Shown: positions 8,617 to 17,532 of the stretch, piece by piece
Numbering within the stretch: the first letter of the stretch is position 1
Layout: each line of letters starts with the position of its first letter
Source: Desulfobacter sp.
GTDB taxonomy: Bacteria > Desulfobacterota > Desulfobacteria > Desulfobacterales > Desulfobacteraceae
Length of the DNA stretch: 64,000 bases
NCBI GenBank assembly: GCA_028768545.1
Contig: CP054838.1
Location: 4,833,001-4,897,000 of the forward strand
Direction: 5' to 3'
Notes under the pieces: model-generated
What the model saw: the letters and a program-made list of their open reading frames with translations, nothing else
Told to the model about the DNA's origin: nothing
The model's database searches: none
Made by a program: the position numbers and the translations under genes

Positions 8617-9726
8617 ATGACCATTATACATGAAATATTAAAAGAATCCTGGTTTCTTTACCTGGATGTTGCCGTTTACATGCTGTTTGGTTTTTTGGTG
8701 GCCGGCATTCTCTATGTCTTTTTCAAGGCTGATAAAATCAAACATTACCTGGGCACGGGGAAAATCAAACCGGTATTTTTATCTGCCATTTTCGGCATCC
8801 CCATTCCCCTGTGCTCCTGCGGGGTCGTGCCGGTTGCCATGGGCCTGAAAAAACAGGGCGCCAATTCCGGGGCAGCCCTCTCGTTTATGATTGCCACCCC
8901 TGAATCCGGGGTGGACTCCATTGCCGTCTCCTATGCCATGCTTGATCCGATCATGACCGTCGTCCGGCCGGTGGCAGGGTTTATAACCGCCGTGAGTACG
9001 GGTATTGTCCAAAATTTTTTAGGCAAAGAAACCGTGAAACCCTCGATTTCGCCCCAGCCTGGCAGCACCTGAGGCTGCCACACCACCTGCGGTGCAGGTG
9101 ACAAGGAAGACAGATTTAACGCGCCCTTGGGCCGACGGCTGATCATCGGCCTGAAATATGCCTATGGTGAATTGCTCACAGACATTGCAAAACCCTTTAT
9201 GATCGGCATCCTTATCGCCGGAGCCATCACCTTTTTCTTTCCCGAAGACTTGACCCTCTGGGCCAATGACCATCCATTTGTTTCCATGCTGATGATGCTG
9301 GCAGCAGGTATCCCCATGTATGTCTGCGCCACCTCCTCCACCCCCATTGCAGCCGCACTGATTCTCAAGGGACTCAATCCCGGTGCTGCCCTGGTTTTTC
9401 TCCTGGCAGGCCCGGCCACCAATGCCGCGACAATGAACATTATTAAAAACCTGTTTAACACCCGGGCACTTATTATCTATCTATCAATGATTGCGGTCTG
9501 CTCTTTGGCCATGGGAATGATGATCGACTGGATATACACCCTCATGAACATAAATCCCCAGGCAATTGTGGGACAGGCCTCAGAGCTTGTGCCCTATTCT
9601 GTCCAAATTTCCGCAGCCATGATCCTGGCAGGGCTCATTTTGTACAACCGCTTTGCAGGCAAGGGACAGGGCCATGAACACGAGCATGGACCAGGGCAAT
9701 GCACGGGCTCCGGGCATGCCCATTAG
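8617..9726 (+). CDS. Heavy-metal efflux permease (SO_0444/COG0701-like), candidate selenoprotein with in-frame TGA
   Basis: The frame from ATG 8617 runs to a TGA at 9070-9072 and continues open, in the same frame, to TAG at 9726, giving 369 residues if TGA is read as Sec. The first half has GIPIPLCSCGVVPVAMGL and MIATPESGVDS, and the second half has AAGIPMYVCATSSTPIAAAL and LLAGPATNAATM: the two related halves of this permease family. The TGA lies in the cytoplasmic linker as ST-U-GCHTTCG, next to two cysteines and a histidine. The C-terminus is His-rich (GHEHEHG, GSGHAH). It is probably an inner-membrane Cd/Zn/Cu exporter under the CadC-like repressor. The second half has no ribosome site of its own (only a TTG at 9127), which argues against two genes. 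Confidence 0.75.
9070..9100 (+). promoter_or_regulatory. Candidate bacterial SECIS element after in-frame TGA
   Basis: TGA at 9070-9072 is followed by a perfect hairpin: CACCTGC (9084-9090), loop GGT (9091-9093), GCAGGTG (9094-9100). The GGU loop starts 18 nt after the TGA, which as I recall is the same spacing as in E. coli fdhF. A short stem with G in the first loop positions is the known requirement for SelB recognition. Recoding to selenocysteine is inferred. Confidence 0.7.
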
Positions 9727-9743
9727 AGACAAGACCCTTCAGC

Positions 9744-9984
9744 CCGTATGTTCCACGAATCGATTTTGCTTTAGCTGCAAGGTGCCAGACCGTGAAGCCC
9801 TAGTGAGTCTACTGCGAGCGGTCTGCAACAACCCAGATGAGGTAAAATCGGTTCGCCCGAAGGGTGACTACCCTTGGAATTGACTGGACAAGCAATTATA
9901 ACTTGCTGTATTTAAACAAATTAATATCCGGCTGCCTCAAATTATCAATTTCTGACCCTCAGGTTAGGAAATATTCGGGTTAGG
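9744..9984 (+). repeat. Dispersed structured repeat family A, copy 1
   Basis: Shares long blocks with 16438-16683 and 22895-23131. Arms CGAATCGATTTTG (9756-9768) and TAAAATCGGTTCG (9843-9855) can pair. It also has TTTAGCTGCAAG, GCGGTCTGCAAC, GGTTCGCCCGAAGGGTGA, AATTATAACTTGCTGTATTTAAA and the 3' end GAAATATTCGGGTTAGG. It lies between convergent genes, and its last bases form the TAA stop of the leftward gene ending at 9980. Confidence 0.85.
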
Positions 9985-10249
9985 ATTCCACAAGCCTGTG
10001 ACTGTCCTGAAAGGTCAAATCCAAACCGTAAATTTTTTTCAAATCGCTTATCCGGGCCAGATTTTCTTGGTTAAACGGGGCCCTGCCCTCAAATGCGTGG
10101 AGAACAATGCCTTCCAAAAGATCTCCCAGGGTCATATCATGGTATTCTGCCAGCCCCTTGAGGACCTTGATCAGCCGTTTTTCCATTCTCACTCCGGTCT
10201 GGACCCGCTGGATCTTCCTTGGCCCTGGGGTTACGCTCCTTCTTGTCAT
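9980..10249 (-). CDS. Small ribbon-helix-helix-like protein
   Basis: 89 residues. The core VQTGVRMEKRLIKVLKGLAE followed by MTLGDLLEGIVLHAFEG resembles an RHH (CopG/Arc-like) strand-helix-helix unit, so it may bind DNA; the match is weak. Its ATG overlaps the TGA of the upstream transporter gene by 4 nt, indicating translational coupling, so it could regulate that transporter. Its stop codon is supplied by the end of repeat family A, which suggests the repeat arrived at the 3' end of this gene. Confidence 0.65.
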   Translation of the reverse strand: MTRRSVTPGPRKIQRVQTGVRMEKRLIKVLKGLAEYHDMTLGDLLEGIVLHAFEGRAPFNQENLARISDLKKIYGLDLTFQDSHRLVES

Positions 10250-11424
10250 TTGTTTTCCTTTTTAAATAAAATTAAAAATGTCAGGCCCAGTCCTGCCAAA
10301 ATCAAGCCGGACAGGGAAAAAAGCTTTTGAAAATCGCTTTTGTCCAGCAACAGGCCAAAAAATATCATGGCCGCCGGAATAGAGCCGTTTCCGATGGTGG
10401 CGGCCAGGGCAAACACCCGGCCTGCATATTCATTTTTTGTCAGGGCCTGGATCAATGTTTTAAAAGAGACTGCCGCCCGGATCATGGCGCAGCCCCAGAA
10501 AAAAAAACAAAGGATAAATCCAATTTTTTGAACGCTGCCAGACCCGGGCAAAAAAAACGTAACCGCCTGAAGACACCCCATGGCCATGACCGAAGAAAAC
10601 AGAGCGGTCTTTTTTGTTCCCCCAAGAGAACTCCGGCTTAACAAAAGAGACATGACCAGGGCTGCCTGGAAAAAGCCAAGGGTTTTTGGGCCATTGTCTA
10701 AAAAATGATCTGCAATCACCGGCATGAACACCTCAATGGCCCCCACAAAAAAATGGATCACCATGACCATAAATAAAATCACCACCAAGGATGGGCTGCC
10801 CAGTAAATAGAGATACCCGGCTTTGATATCGGACCCCAGGCTGTTTTTTGTCCCCGGGTTCCGGCCCGGGTAAATTTTAATAAAGGATTCAAACCCGGCG
10901 GAAATCAAAAAAGACATCCCGTTGAGAAAAAATATCCACTCATACCCGAGACCGGCCACGGCCATTCCACCCAAAGCAGCCCCTCCGATCAGGGCCGCAC
11001 TGTTGGCGGCCTGGTGCATGGCATTGGCCCGGGCGAGACTATCCTTCCCCACAATCTGGGGAATCATGGCAGGGATACTGGGATCAAAAAAAGCCGCAGA
11101 TGCGGATAAAATCACCTGAAGCCCTATGATCAGGCCCAAATTCATCTCATTGGCCATGAAGAGCCAGACAAATCCCATGAGTACGAGTCCCCGGACCAAA
11201 TCCGTTCCCACGATAATTTTTTTTCTTGAATATCGGTCAACAAACGATCCTGAAAAAAAACCAAGCACAAGAGACGGGACCAGGGATGCAGCCAGGACCA
11301 TCCCCATTTTTCCCGATGATCCCGTGGTTTCAAGCACCCAGAATGCCAGGGCGATCATATGGAATTTATCCCCCACCTGGGATGCCATCTGCCCGGCCAG
11401 CAATAATTTAAAATTCTTATTCAT
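10246..11424 (-). CDS. MFS transporter (drug/solute exporter type)
   Basis: About 392 residues starting at MNKNFKLLLAGQMASQVGDK, the canonical start of this MFS group; in-frame starts farther upstream add only an unlikely polar leader. There are about 12 hydrophobic segments, and the loop motif GSFVDRYSRKKIIVGTD between helices 2 and 3 matches MFS motif A (GxxxDRxGRK). Relatives are proton-driven exporters or enterobactin-exporter-like carriers; the substrate is unknown. It forms an overlapping pair with the small RHH-like gene. Confidence 0.85.
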   Translation of the reverse strand: MNKNFKLLLAGQMASQVGDKFHMIALAFWVLETTGSSGKMGMVLAASLVPSLVLGFFSGSFVDRYSRKKIIVGTDLVRGLVLMGFVWLFMANEMNLGLIIGLQVILSASAAFFDPSIPAMIPQIVGKDSLARANAMHQAANSAALIGGAALGGMAVAGLGYEWIFFLNGMSFLISAGFESFIKIYPGRNPGTKNSLGSDIKAGYLYLLGSPSLVVILFMVMVIHFFVGAIEVFMPVIADHFLDNGPKTLGFFQAALVMSLLLSRSSLGGTKKTALFSSVMAMGCLQAVTFFLPGSGSVQKIGFILCFFFWGCAMIRAAVSFKTLIQALTKNEYAGRVFALAATIGNGSIPAAMIFFGLLLDKSDFQKLFSLSGLILAGLGLTFLILFKKENK

Positions 11425-11982
11425 AGGTATTCTCATTTTCATGTAAAGGCTGAATGCGCAACCTTGACACCACGGTACCAAAACACCTTCAATCTGTAAA
11501 CAAACAAACGCCCCCAAAGCCCATCCCCTCATTTTATATTTACCTTAATATGGTTGTGTTCCGTGATTTTATCGCCGGCAGCAAGGGACCATGTTGCCGC
11601 GCCAAGCAAGCGACAAATGAGGTGGAGAAGTCATACTCCCCAGTGAGGAGCAAACCGAGGCAGCCAAAAAGATGGTTCTGTATGGTGGATGAGGATCAGC
11701 AGGGTCATCGCATGTAACTTTTATTAAGATTCGTCCTTACCCGGCTGGAATAGGTGAGGGGGATTCCGTTAAATCTTAAGCGGTCGTCCTGACCGCTTAA
11801 GAAGCGGAAATGATCGGACCTATGCCGTCCTGGCGGGCCGCTCATTTACGCCACTCCACCCCCTTCACCCTATCCCAGTCTGGCTCTCCTGGCTTGCTAT
11901 AGTATATGAGCATCGAACAAAATTTTCCTAGACATCGCTGCACAGATACGATATATATGGCAATAAACACAAGGAGTTGCCA
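11425..11982. other. Intergenic region with family B repeat and a hairpin
   Basis: Apart from the family B copy, it contains a perfect 11-bp inverted repeat CTTAAGCGGTC (11775-11785) and its complement (11791-11801), without a T run. The left end of the ISAs1 element lies somewhere around 11880-11900 but I could not define it. No gene is supported. Confidence 0.5.
11543..11712 (+). repeat. Dispersed repeat family B, copy 2
   Basis: Aligns with the minus strand of 4258-4437 over the same blocks (GCGACAAATGAGGT, CAGTGAGGAGCAAACC, AAAGATGGTT, ATGGTGGAT). It differs by scattered substitutions and a few indels. It sits between the MFS gene and the ISAs1 remnant. Confidence 0.75.
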
Positions 11983-12580
11983 ATGAACGAAAAAAAATCT
12001 CTTGAAACTTTTTTTGACAATATTCAGGACCCCAGACACCACAATAAGCTTCATAATTTAATTAATGTCGTCATCATCGCAATTTGTGCGGTAGTTGCTG
12101 GCGCAGACACTTATGAGCAAATTGAAAACTTTGGCAAAAAGAGAAAAAGGTGGTTGTCAAAATTTCTAAGCCTTCCCCATGGGATACCCTCCCATGACAC
12201 ACTTTGGCAGAATTTTTGAAAGGATGAACCCGAATGAATTTCAGAGCAGTTTTATGCACTGGGTTCAGTCGGTTGCAAAGATGACCAAAGGTCAAGTCAT
12301 TGCAATCGACGGCAAAACTCTAAGGCGTTCACACGATACCTCCAATGATAAGAAAGCCATTCATATGATCAGTGCGTGGGCTTCGTCTAATAAAGTGGTT
12401 TTAGGGCAATTAAAAACCGAAGAAAAATCAAATGAAATTACGGCCATTCCAAATCTTTTAAAACTTTTAGATATCTCGGGCTGCATTATAACCATTGATG
12501 CCATGGGCACTCAAAAGAAAATCGCTGAAACCAGAATAAACAAAGGGTGTGACTATGTCCTTGCCCTGAAAGAAAATCAT

Positions 12581-13945
12581 GGTTCATCAGAAAATCGCGT
12601 ACCTGGACTGAGAAACATCACTGGGAAGGCAATAACACAGTAAGGATTTTTATGCTTGAAATGATGGTGTGAACATGATCATGTTCTAATTTTTTTGTGT
12701 TATTCGCACAAAATCGGAGAATGAATTAATGTCCACAAGCTTCATATACCATGCCTTTGGCCTTCGTGACTACTTTTATAAAACAACGCGTTTCATCGGT
12801 GGAATAATCACTTTTGAACTCATACCAAAACCGGAGGCGGTAAAATGCCCGGAATGTAATTCCAGGTCCGTCACCAGGAAAGGGATTGTGACAAGAGATC
12901 TCAGAACAATACCGGTAGGTTCAAAACCCGTGATTCTCAGGACGGCTATCCAGAGAATTTGGTGTTCGTTCTGTCAATTTGTCCGGCAAATCAAACTATC
13001 CTTTGCCCAGGAGGGGAAAAGCTATACCCGGGCTTTTGAACGGTATGTCTTGAGTTGTCTCAGTTCATGACAATCAAAGATATTGCCATCCATTTAAGGA
13101 TCAGCTGGGATACGATAAAGCAGATCCAGAAAGAAGACCTGCTGAGGCGTTATCGAAATATCCCCCTTGAGAAAGTCCGGCAGATTGCCATAGATGAAAT
13201 TTCCATAGGGAAAGGGCATAAATACTTGACCATCGTGATGGATCTGGAATCCGGTAGAATTCTGCACGTGGGAGAAGGAAAAGGTGGTGAAGCTTTGAAA
13301 CCTTTTTGGACAAAAGTGAAAATATCGAAAGCAAAAATCAAAGCCGTCAGCATCGATATGTCCCCGGCATACTTGAGTGCTGTTATTGAAAATCTTTCTG
13401 GTTCAGCAATTGTCTTTGACAGATTTCATGTTGTTAAATTGTTCAATGAGAAACTGTCGGATTTCAGGCGAAAGCTCTACAACCTTCTTGCCAATACCGG
13501 GCAACAAAAACTTCTGAAGGGAGTCCGGTGGCTTTTGTTAAAAAATCCCGAAAACCTCAGTGATGACAAGAAGGAGGCCCAACGGTTAGAAGAAGCATTG
13601 AAAATAAATCAGCCGCTATTGGTAGTCTACTACATGAAAGAGGAACTCAGGCAAATATGGAATCAAAAGAAAAAAGAAACAGCTGAAAAGATAGTCAGCA
13701 ATTGGATCAATCTGGCCAATATTTCCAAAATTCCAATGTTGATGAAATTTGCCAAGACCTTGGCTGTGCACAGGCAAAGAATCCTTTCATACTATGATTA
13801 CAGGATATCTACAGGTCCTTTAGAAGGGACAAATAACAAGATAAAAACCATGAAACGGAAAGCTTATGGATACAGGGATTCGGAGTTTTTCAGGTTGAAA
13901 CTTTTGGACCTTCACAATAAAAGGTACGCATTAATCGGATGAACC
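12581..13945 (+). mobile_element. ISL3-family insertion sequence, 1365 bp, with terminal repeats and 8-bp duplication
   Basis: Left end GGTTCATCAGAAAATCGCGT and right end (complement) GGTTCATCCGATTAATGCGT form imperfect terminal inverted repeats. AAAATCAT occurs directly before (12573-12580) and directly after (13946-13953), an 8-bp target duplication as is usual for ISL3. The element inserted into an ISAs1 transposase gene. Confidence 0.92.
12729..13942 (+). pseudogene. ISL3-family transposase, split by a -1 frame change
   Basis: The first frame (12729-13070) holds the zinc-finger head (CPECNSRSVTRKG and CSFCQF). The second (13055-13942) holds a helix-turn-helix and the DDE domain (IAIDEISIGKGHKYLTIV, SIDMSPAYL, VFDRFHVVKL, GTNNKIKTMKRKAYGYRD). 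They overlap with a -1 relation near 13053-13058: the joined protein would read RYVLS-LSQFMTIK. ISL3 transposases are normally one frame, so this looks like a one-base loss. No classical slippery heptamer is seen, though recoding is not excluded. Downstream domains are otherwise complete. Confidence 0.85.
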
Positions 13946-14623
13946 AAAATCATAAAACCTTGCATGATGAAGCGGTACTTTTTTTCAATAAAATGGAAGA
14001 AATGAAAAATCAGGGGTACCAGTTTAATGAACAGACCAGTGTTGACGGAGGGCACGGTCGAGTCGAAACGCGCAGGGCTGTGATAACCTCTGATATTGAT
14101 TGGTTTGAAGATAAAAAAAGTTGGAAAGGTTTGAAAAATATTGGAATGATTGAATCCACCCGGGAAATGGACGGCCAGATCAGTCATGAAAAGCGATATT
14201 ATATATCGAGCCTGGATAGCGACCCCAATATTTTTGGTAATGCTGTCAGGAGGCATTGGGGAATTGAAAATTCAGTGCATTGGGTATTGGATATTGCGTT
14301 CCGTGAAGACGAAAGCAGAGTCAGAAAGGGGAACTCTCCTGAGAATTTTGCAGCGATTCGGCACATTGCATTAAATTTATTACGGAACAATAAGACATTT
14401 AAAGGGAGTGTAAAAACCAAAAGGTTGAATGCTGCTATGGATATCAAATATCTGGAGGAAGTTATGTTTGGATGATACTTGAACCAATCAAAACTATAGG
14501 CACTTTACAATATTTACATGCGTGAGCCCTGTGAGGATCAGGCTTGTGCTTTACCCGGATTATAGTTTCATGTATAGTAAAATTAAGCCTTGGATCAGAA
14601 TCCATTGAAAGAGGAGAACGACA

Positions 14624-15097
14624 ATGATAAAGGCATCAGATATCATGGAAACCAATATTATCTGCATCAACCCGGAAACAGAAATTTCCCGGGCCGTGGA
14701 GGTGCTTCTCAACAACCATATTAACGGTGCACCCGTGGTGGACGCCCAGGAAGACCTTGTGGGCATCCTCTGCCAGAGCGATTTGATTTTCCAGCAAAAA
14801 GAACTGCCCATTCCTCCGATTTTTACCATCCTGGACGGGATTATCCCTTTGAGTTCCTCAAAAAAACTCCAAGAAAGTTTCCAAAAAATGTCTGCCGCCT
14901 ACGTGGCAGATGCCATGGTGACCCAGGTGACCACAGTGGCGCCTGACACCCCGGTCTCAGAAATTGCCAGTCTCATGGTGGAAAAGCATTTTCACACCAT
15001 CCCTGTGGTGGAAGAAAAAAAACTGGTGGGCATTATCGGCAAGGAAGATGTCCTGAAAACCCTGATCAGTGAGGCAGGCAAAGGGAATGCGCCCTAG
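14624..15097 (+). CDS. Tandem CBS-domain protein
   Basis: 157 residues with GAGGAGA 6 nt before the ATG. There are two CBS units: residues 7-60 (DIMETNIICINPETEISRAV and GILCQSDL) and residues 95-150 (DAMVTQVTTVAPDTPVSEIA and GIIGKEDVLK). CBS pairs bind adenine nucleotides and act as energy-state sensors. With no catalytic domain here it is probably a stand-alone regulatory protein. Its 3' end overlaps the following MFS gene, suggesting co-translation. Confidence 0.85.
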   Translation: MIKASDIMETNIICINPETEISRAVEVLLNNHINGAPVVDAQEDLVGILCQSDLIFQQKELPIPPIFTILDGIIPLSSSKKLQESFQKMSAAYVADAMVTQVTTVAPDTPVSEIASLMVEKHFHTIPVVEEKKLVGIIGKEDVLKTLISEAGKGNAP

Positions 15098-16416
15098 CAA
15101 AGGTGCACAGGTATTTTCCATCCCCAATATTCAAAGGTATATTGCCTTTAAAGTATTGTTCAATTCAAGATTTTATTACCCGGTATTCACCATTTTATTC
15201 CTGGATTTCGGGCTCAGTGTGGCCCAGTTTTCCCTGCTCAATGCCGTATGGGCCGCCACCATTGTCCTGGCGGAGGTCCCGTCCGGCGCCCTGGCAGATA
15301 CCATCGGCAGAAAACATCTCCTGATTTTCGCCACCATGACCATGGTGGTGGAAGTGGGTCTGATCGCCTTTCTGCCTTTGGGAAATTCAAGTCTTATCTT
15401 TTGGGTTTTCCTGGTCAACCGGGTCCTGTCCGACCTGGCAGAGGCGGCCGCCTCCGGGGCAGATGAGGCCCTGGCCTATGATGCTCTCATACAGCAGGGC
15501 AATCCAGATGACTGGGCCAAGGTACTGGAAGTGTTTGCCAGATTCCAGTCCATTGGATTTATCATTGCCATGACCTGCGGGGCAGCCATCTATGATCCCG
15601 AATTAATGACATCCATTGTCAATTTTTTGGGCGTTCCCATTTCCCTTACCCAGGAAACCACCATGCGCTTTCCCCTATACGCCACCCTGCTGCTGGCCTT
15701 GGGTGCCTGTGCCGCCACCAGCGGCATGGAAGAGCTGCACCCCCGCAAGGGATCCCAAAACCGCCCCACGCTTAAACGAGCCTTTGCCCTGACCTTCAAA
15801 GCAGGCGCCTGGATTCTCTCTTCTGGTTTTGTGTTCAAGGTGATCCTTTTCGGTATGTTGTTTGACAGCATCGTCCGTATGGTCGTCACCCTGTCCAGTC
15901 AATATTACAGAATGATCCTTTTGCCCGAATCCCTGTTCGGTATCATTGGATCCTTGGTGGCCATGCTCGGGTTCATCATCCCAAAACTGGCAGGGAAACT
16001 GGTTCGCACCCACCCCCCTGACAAAGGGTTGTGGCTCACAACAGGTCTGACCATCACCGGCTTAACCGCCATGACGTTTTTCTGGCCATGGGTGGGGATG
16101 ATACCGGCCCTGGTCACCTACGGGGCCATGTATTTCAATGGATTTTTCGTCTGTTATTATATCAACCAGAACACCCCCCTCGGACCAGCGGGCCACGGTG
16201 CTCAACTTCAAGGGCCTGTCCTATAATCTGGCCTATGGATTACTGGGAACCTTTTATGCACTGGTGCTCAGACACCAGAAGCAGGGCTTGGAAACAGGGA
16301 TCAATACCGCCCTGGACAACCAGATATTCAAAGAGACTTTCATACTTTTTCCCTCCCTGTTTCTGGCCGGATTTATCAGCCTCATGGTGATCTGCAAATT
16401 TTATGGTAAATCCTAG
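15087..16416 (+). CDS. MFS transporter, frameshifted near its C-terminus
   Basis: The main frame encodes ten or so membrane helices (RYIAFKVLFNSRFYYPVFTIL onward, with GALADTIGRKHLL as motif A). The start at 15087 is favoured by the AGGCAAAGGGA just upstream and overlaps the CBS gene by 11 nt; a GTG at 15069 is the alternative. At a run of six C (16174-16179) the frame is lost and stops at 16226. Reading one base on gives PSDQRATVLNFKGLSYNLAYG and two more helices to 16416, so one C fewer would restore a protein of about 443 residues. It may be a pseudogene, a slippage site or an assembly error. Substrate unknown. Confidence 0.75.
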
Positions 16417-16437
16417 GACAAAAAAATCCAACGGCAA

Positions 16438-16683
16438 CCCGCATATTTCACGAATCTATTTTGCTTTAGCTGCAAGACGCTAGGGCGTAAAGCCGTAGCG
16501 ACTTTACTGCGAACGGTCTGCAACGCCGCAGATGAAGTAAAGTAGATTCGCCCGAAGGGTGACAATTTGTACCTTTGAAATTCGTTTGGCAAGCAATTAT
16601 AACTTGCTGTATTTAAAATATTAAGATCCAGCTTCCTCAAATTGTCAGTTTCTGGCCCCCAGGTTATGAAATATTCGGGCTAA
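16438..16683 (+). repeat. Dispersed structured repeat family A, copy 2
   Basis: Arms CGAATCTATTTTG (16451-16463) and TAAAGTAGATTCG (16538-16550) pair. Relative to copies 1 and 3 the central G-C pair is T-A here, a compensatory change. The distal half (GGCAAGCAATTATAACTTGCTGTATTTAAA, read in two blocks) and the end GAAATATTCGGGCTA are kept. The end supplies the TAG stop of the leftward gene at 16680. Confidence 0.85.
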
Positions 16684-17156
16684 AATCTGTCAAACAGGGT
16701 TTCAATCCGGGGAATGGGCCCGGTTTTAATGAACAGTTCATGAAAAATACCGGCCAGGCAGACTTTATTGCCCACCCGGGCCCTGGAAACACTGAATTCA
16801 AATTCTTTGAGTTTGACATAAAAATCATTAAACACCCCGGAATCGGTCTCAAGCCAGACCGCACATCCATCCTCAAGGCCAAACTCATGGACCCCATGGC
16901 TGACCATGAGATAAAAGCAGGCGGCTGACAAATATTTTGACCCAGCCTCCAGGTATAGCTGGGGATAAAATTTTGACACGTAAACGCCCCGGGTTCGGGT
17001 ATCCCAGGACAGGATCAGGTTAAGGGACACCTGCCGGGATGTTTCTTTGGCATCCAAAACATATTCAATACAGGAATCATCCCTTTGATAGGCCAGGGAA
17101 AACCGCTTTTCAAACAAAGGAATCTGGGTGGACAAAAATTCGGCATTAACCGTCAA
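16680..17156 (-). CDS. Hypothetical protein, 158 residues
   Basis: Not recognised. It is a soluble alpha/beta-like sequence without signal peptide or membrane segment (MTVNAEFLSTQIPLFEKRFS, then YLMVSHGVHEFGLEDG, then FHELFIKTGPIPRIETLF). The start at 17156 is preceded by AAGAGGAGA. Its stop codon lies within the end of repeat family A. It is flanked by an MFS gene convergently and a secreted protein gene divergently, with no sign of an operon. Confidence 0.6.
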   Translation of the reverse strand: MTVNAEFLSTQIPLFEKRFSLAYQRDDSCIEYVLDAKETSRQVSLNLILSWDTRTRGVYVSKFYPQLYLEAGSKYLSAACFYLMVSHGVHEFGLEDGCAVWLETDSGVFNDFYVKLKEFEFSVSRARVGNKVCLAGIFHELFIKTGPIPRIETLFDRF

Positions 17157-17532
17157 ACCATGGTCTCCTCTTGTAAGGGCCGGCAGTTGTCTGGAAAAAA
17201 ATGCCAGAAAATTGTCTGAGCTTACACTCTGATCAGGTGCTCCTATGGCACCAATGGCTTCCCTATAACAAATGGGATACTAAATGGCAATGGAGAGCAA
17301 ATCCGTTTTTCATTTTTTTTTAAAAGAGTTGAAAAACACCCAATGATATCATACCTATTGGATATCCTTGTCTTCCATATATGAATGTTCCTCTTCCAGC
17401 GATTTTGACTGTAAAATCCATCTGCTCTCCAGGTAGCAGAGCCCAAAGACCCAAAAAGTATTTTAGGCAAGGTAAAACAATTGCCGGACGACCGGTTGTC
17501 AGCCATTCACATCCAATTAAAAAGGAGGAGAT
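17157..17532. other. Intergenic region between divergent genes
   Basis: 376 bp with no supported gene. It includes an AT-rich stretch at 17280-17340, and AAAAAGGAGGAG at 17520-17531 is the ribosome site of the next gene. No clear operator or hairpin was found. Confidence 0.45.

Larger units (their letters stand above)
11983..14475 (+). pseudogene. ISAs1-family transposase, frameshifted and interrupted
   Basis: Three pieces belong together. 11983-12219 encodes the N-terminus (MNEKKSLETFFDNIQDPRH). 12179-12580 continues in another frame (GRIFERMNPNEFQ, then AIDGKTLRRSHD, the first catalytic Asp region, and TIDAMGTQK). 13946-14475, beyond the inserted IS, carries the C-terminus (RHWGIENSVHWVLDIAFREDESR, with the catalytic Glu). 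The first break is a one-base shift at the TTT of 12203-12205 (DTL-GRIF expected). The second is the ISL3 insertion. The enzyme cannot be made intact. The first piece starts at ATG 11983, with AAGGAG upstream. Confidence 0.85.
11885..14533 (+). mobile_element. ISAs1-family insertion sequence, split by an ISL3 element
   Basis: Contains a broken ISAs1-type transposase interrupted at 12580 by a complete ISL3 element. Removing 12581-13945 and one copy of the 8-bp duplication rejoins the coding sequence at ALKEN-HKTLHDE. The right end is placed near CATGCGTGAGCCCTG (to about 14532), whose complement begins CAGGGCTCACG as expected for this family. The left end is not resolved and is given approximately. 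Confidence 0.65.

Noticed and set aside
9127-9726. A separate gene beginning at TTG 9127 for the second half of the permease
   Set aside because: No ribosome site, same frame as the first half, and the half-protein starts in the middle of the family's linker. A recoded TGA explains the arrangement better.
9840-9860. GGTTCGCCC in repeat A as a tRNA T-arm
   Set aside because: No acceptor stem, anticodon arm or CCA could be folded around it in any copy.
11454-11717. An 87-codon frame after the MFS gene
   Set aside because: Its second half is the family B repeat; no ribosome site.
13053-13058. Programmed frameshift in the ISL3 transposase
   Set aside because: No slippery heptamer or stimulatory hairpin is seen, and ISL3 enzymes are usually single frames; one-base loss is more likely.
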